IMG/VR virus record: IMGVR_UViG_3300022905_000018
Span: 1 to 47,010 of that record
From: a virus
Strand: one strand, 5' to 3'
Length of the DNA: 47,010 nucleotides
Both the position numbers and the translations under genes were made by a program. The notes under the pieces were generated by a model that was not told where the DNA came from, searched no databases, and saw nothing but the letters and a program-made list of their open reading frames with translations. The first letter of the stretch is position 1. Each line of letters starts with the position of its first letter. Below, one piece after another: positions 46,568-47,010 of the stretch.

Positions 46568-46744
46568 TCAGTCGACAATGTTATAGGCTAAGCCCAGCAT
46601 TCTATCGATCTTCTCGATAATTTCGTTTACGTGTGTTTCAAATTTTTTAAGCTCTGAGGGTCCAGCATTCGGTACATCATCACTATTCAGCAGATCTTCC
46701 ACTGCATACCTCATCAAGTGTAATTCGTTCTTTGTAAATTTCAT
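46568..46744 (-). CDS. Small hypothetical protein (58 aa)
   Basis: A short gene encodes MKFTKNELHLMRYAVEDLLN, then SDDVPNAGPSELKKFETHVN and EIIEKIDRMLGLAYNIVD, a helical protein of the type 'hypothetical early gene'. It follows element F by 9 bases. The sequence has a slightly higher GC than the surroundings. Function unknown. Confidence 0.5.
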   Translation of the reverse strand: MKFTKNELHLMRYAVEDLLNSDDVPNAGPSELKKFETHVNEIIEKIDRMLGLAYNIVD

Positions 46745-46753
46745 GTTATATAT

Positions 46754-46793
46754 TTTATATTAGTATCAATTGTATTACGTATTTATTCTGTAA
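46754..46793 (-). promoter_or_regulatory. Bipartite element copy F
   Basis: On the - strand: TTACAGAATAAATACG, 8 bases TAATACAA, then TTGATACTAATATAAA, 9 bases before the next ATG. The downstream half is a variant with two changes. Confidence 0.7.
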
Positions 46794-46941
46794 CCTCTCG
46801 AACTTCTTTTATATTGTCTAAGCCCCATTGCTCTGCTGCATATTTAGTTGCTTCTATTATACTATTTGCTTTTACATAACTTTTAAAGTGTGTTGCAATT
46901 CCTCGTTTAAGCCAAGTGGCTTCTTTAATTACTTCGTACAT
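46783..46941 (-). CDS. Small hypothetical protein (52 aa)
   Basis: A short gene encodes MYEVIKEATWLKRGIATHFK, then SYVKANSIIEATKYAAEQWG and LDNIKEVREVTE, a small soluble helical protein. Preceded by element G, with 11 bases from the element to the ATG. Its stop lies in element F. Function unknown. Confidence 0.5.
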   Translation of the reverse strand: MYEVIKEATWLKRGIATHFKSYVKANSIIEATKYAAEQWGLDNIKEVREVTE

Positions 46942-46952
46942 ATCTTTTATAT

Positions 46953-46992
46953 TTTATATTATTATCAAATTAGTTGCGTATTTATTTTGTAA
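46953..46992 (-). promoter_or_regulatory. Bipartite element copy G
   Basis: On the - strand: TTACAAAATAAATACG, 8 bases CAACTAAT, then TTGATAATAATATAAA. Last copy before the right edge of the window; more copies could lie beyond it. Confidence 0.7.
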
Positions 46993-47010
46993 ATCCCCAC
47001 TGTTTAATAT

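Noticed and set aside
42360-46992. Repeated bipartite elements as replication-origin iterons or a CRISPR array
   Set aside because: Spacing between copies is irregular (hundreds of bases), each copy has the same orientation and nearly constant distance to a start codon, and there are no equal-length spacers.
1-47010. tRNA genes, rRNA, insertion sequences, integrase or attachment sites
   Set aside because: No cloverleaf-like sequences, transposase motifs, tyrosine or serine recombinase motifs, or long terminal repeats were seen when reading the window; a tRNAscan search would be decisive for tRNAs.

Overview
The window looks like a large part of the genome of a lytic, podovirus-type tailed phage that infects a Bacteroidota (probably flavobacterial) host. 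The evidence is low GC, starts preceded by A/T-rich leaders with no convincing Shine-Dalgarno, a terminase-portal-scaffold-capsid order, and a tail 'stabilization' protein family that I associate from memory with crAss-like and marine Bacteroidota phages. No integrase, excisionase or classical immunity repressor is visible. Host and lineage are inferences from family resemblance, not from a search.

Layout. Left arm, + strand (1-30661): small accessory genes, including a three-helix holin-like protein and a small HExxH protein; a probable small terminase, large terminase and portal (3124-8028); scaffold-like protein and major capsid candidate (8063-10745), followed by a hairpin terminator; head-tail connector and tube candidates (10826-13687); a tail stabilization protein that appears split into two genes (13692-19425); a cupin, two internal-virion candidates and a giant 2522-residue mosaic virion protein (19431-29544); then two small conserved basic proteins, an M15 peptidase endolysin and a one-TM protein (29550-30661). 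A symmetric terminator at about 30665-30697 separates the two convergent arms.

Right arm, - strand (47010 down to 30708). From the right edge inward there is an early region of tiny genes, many too short for routine calling. Next come a KTSC-domain protein, a protein with a DnaA domain IV-like helix-turn-helix, a phage sigma factor with an adjacent HTH protein, and a recombination/replication module: ERF annealase, RecE/exonuclease VIII-like nuclease, SSB-like protein and T7 gp4-like primase-helicase. The arm ends with nucleotide metabolism and small accessory genes: ThyA, a GIY-YIG-like/MazG fusion, a MazG-like protein, a PD-(D/E)XK endonuclease, class I ribonucleotide reductase NrdB and NrdA, a lipoprotein and a secreted protein.

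The most striking signal is a bipartite element on the - strand: TTACAAAATAAATACG, exactly 8 variable bases, then TTGATAATATAATAAA. Seven strong and three weaker copies lie in the right arm, most ending within about 15 bases of a start codon. It is probably the phage's early promoter family, and one copy precedes the HTH-sigma pair. No DNA polymerase or RNA polymerase gene is visible here. Other points of interest are the giant virion protein with protease-like, GNAT-like and nuclease-like segments bounded by a recurring (Y/F)-S-(K/L) motif, the split stabilization protein, and a G:U-rich RNA hairpin before the tail genes.
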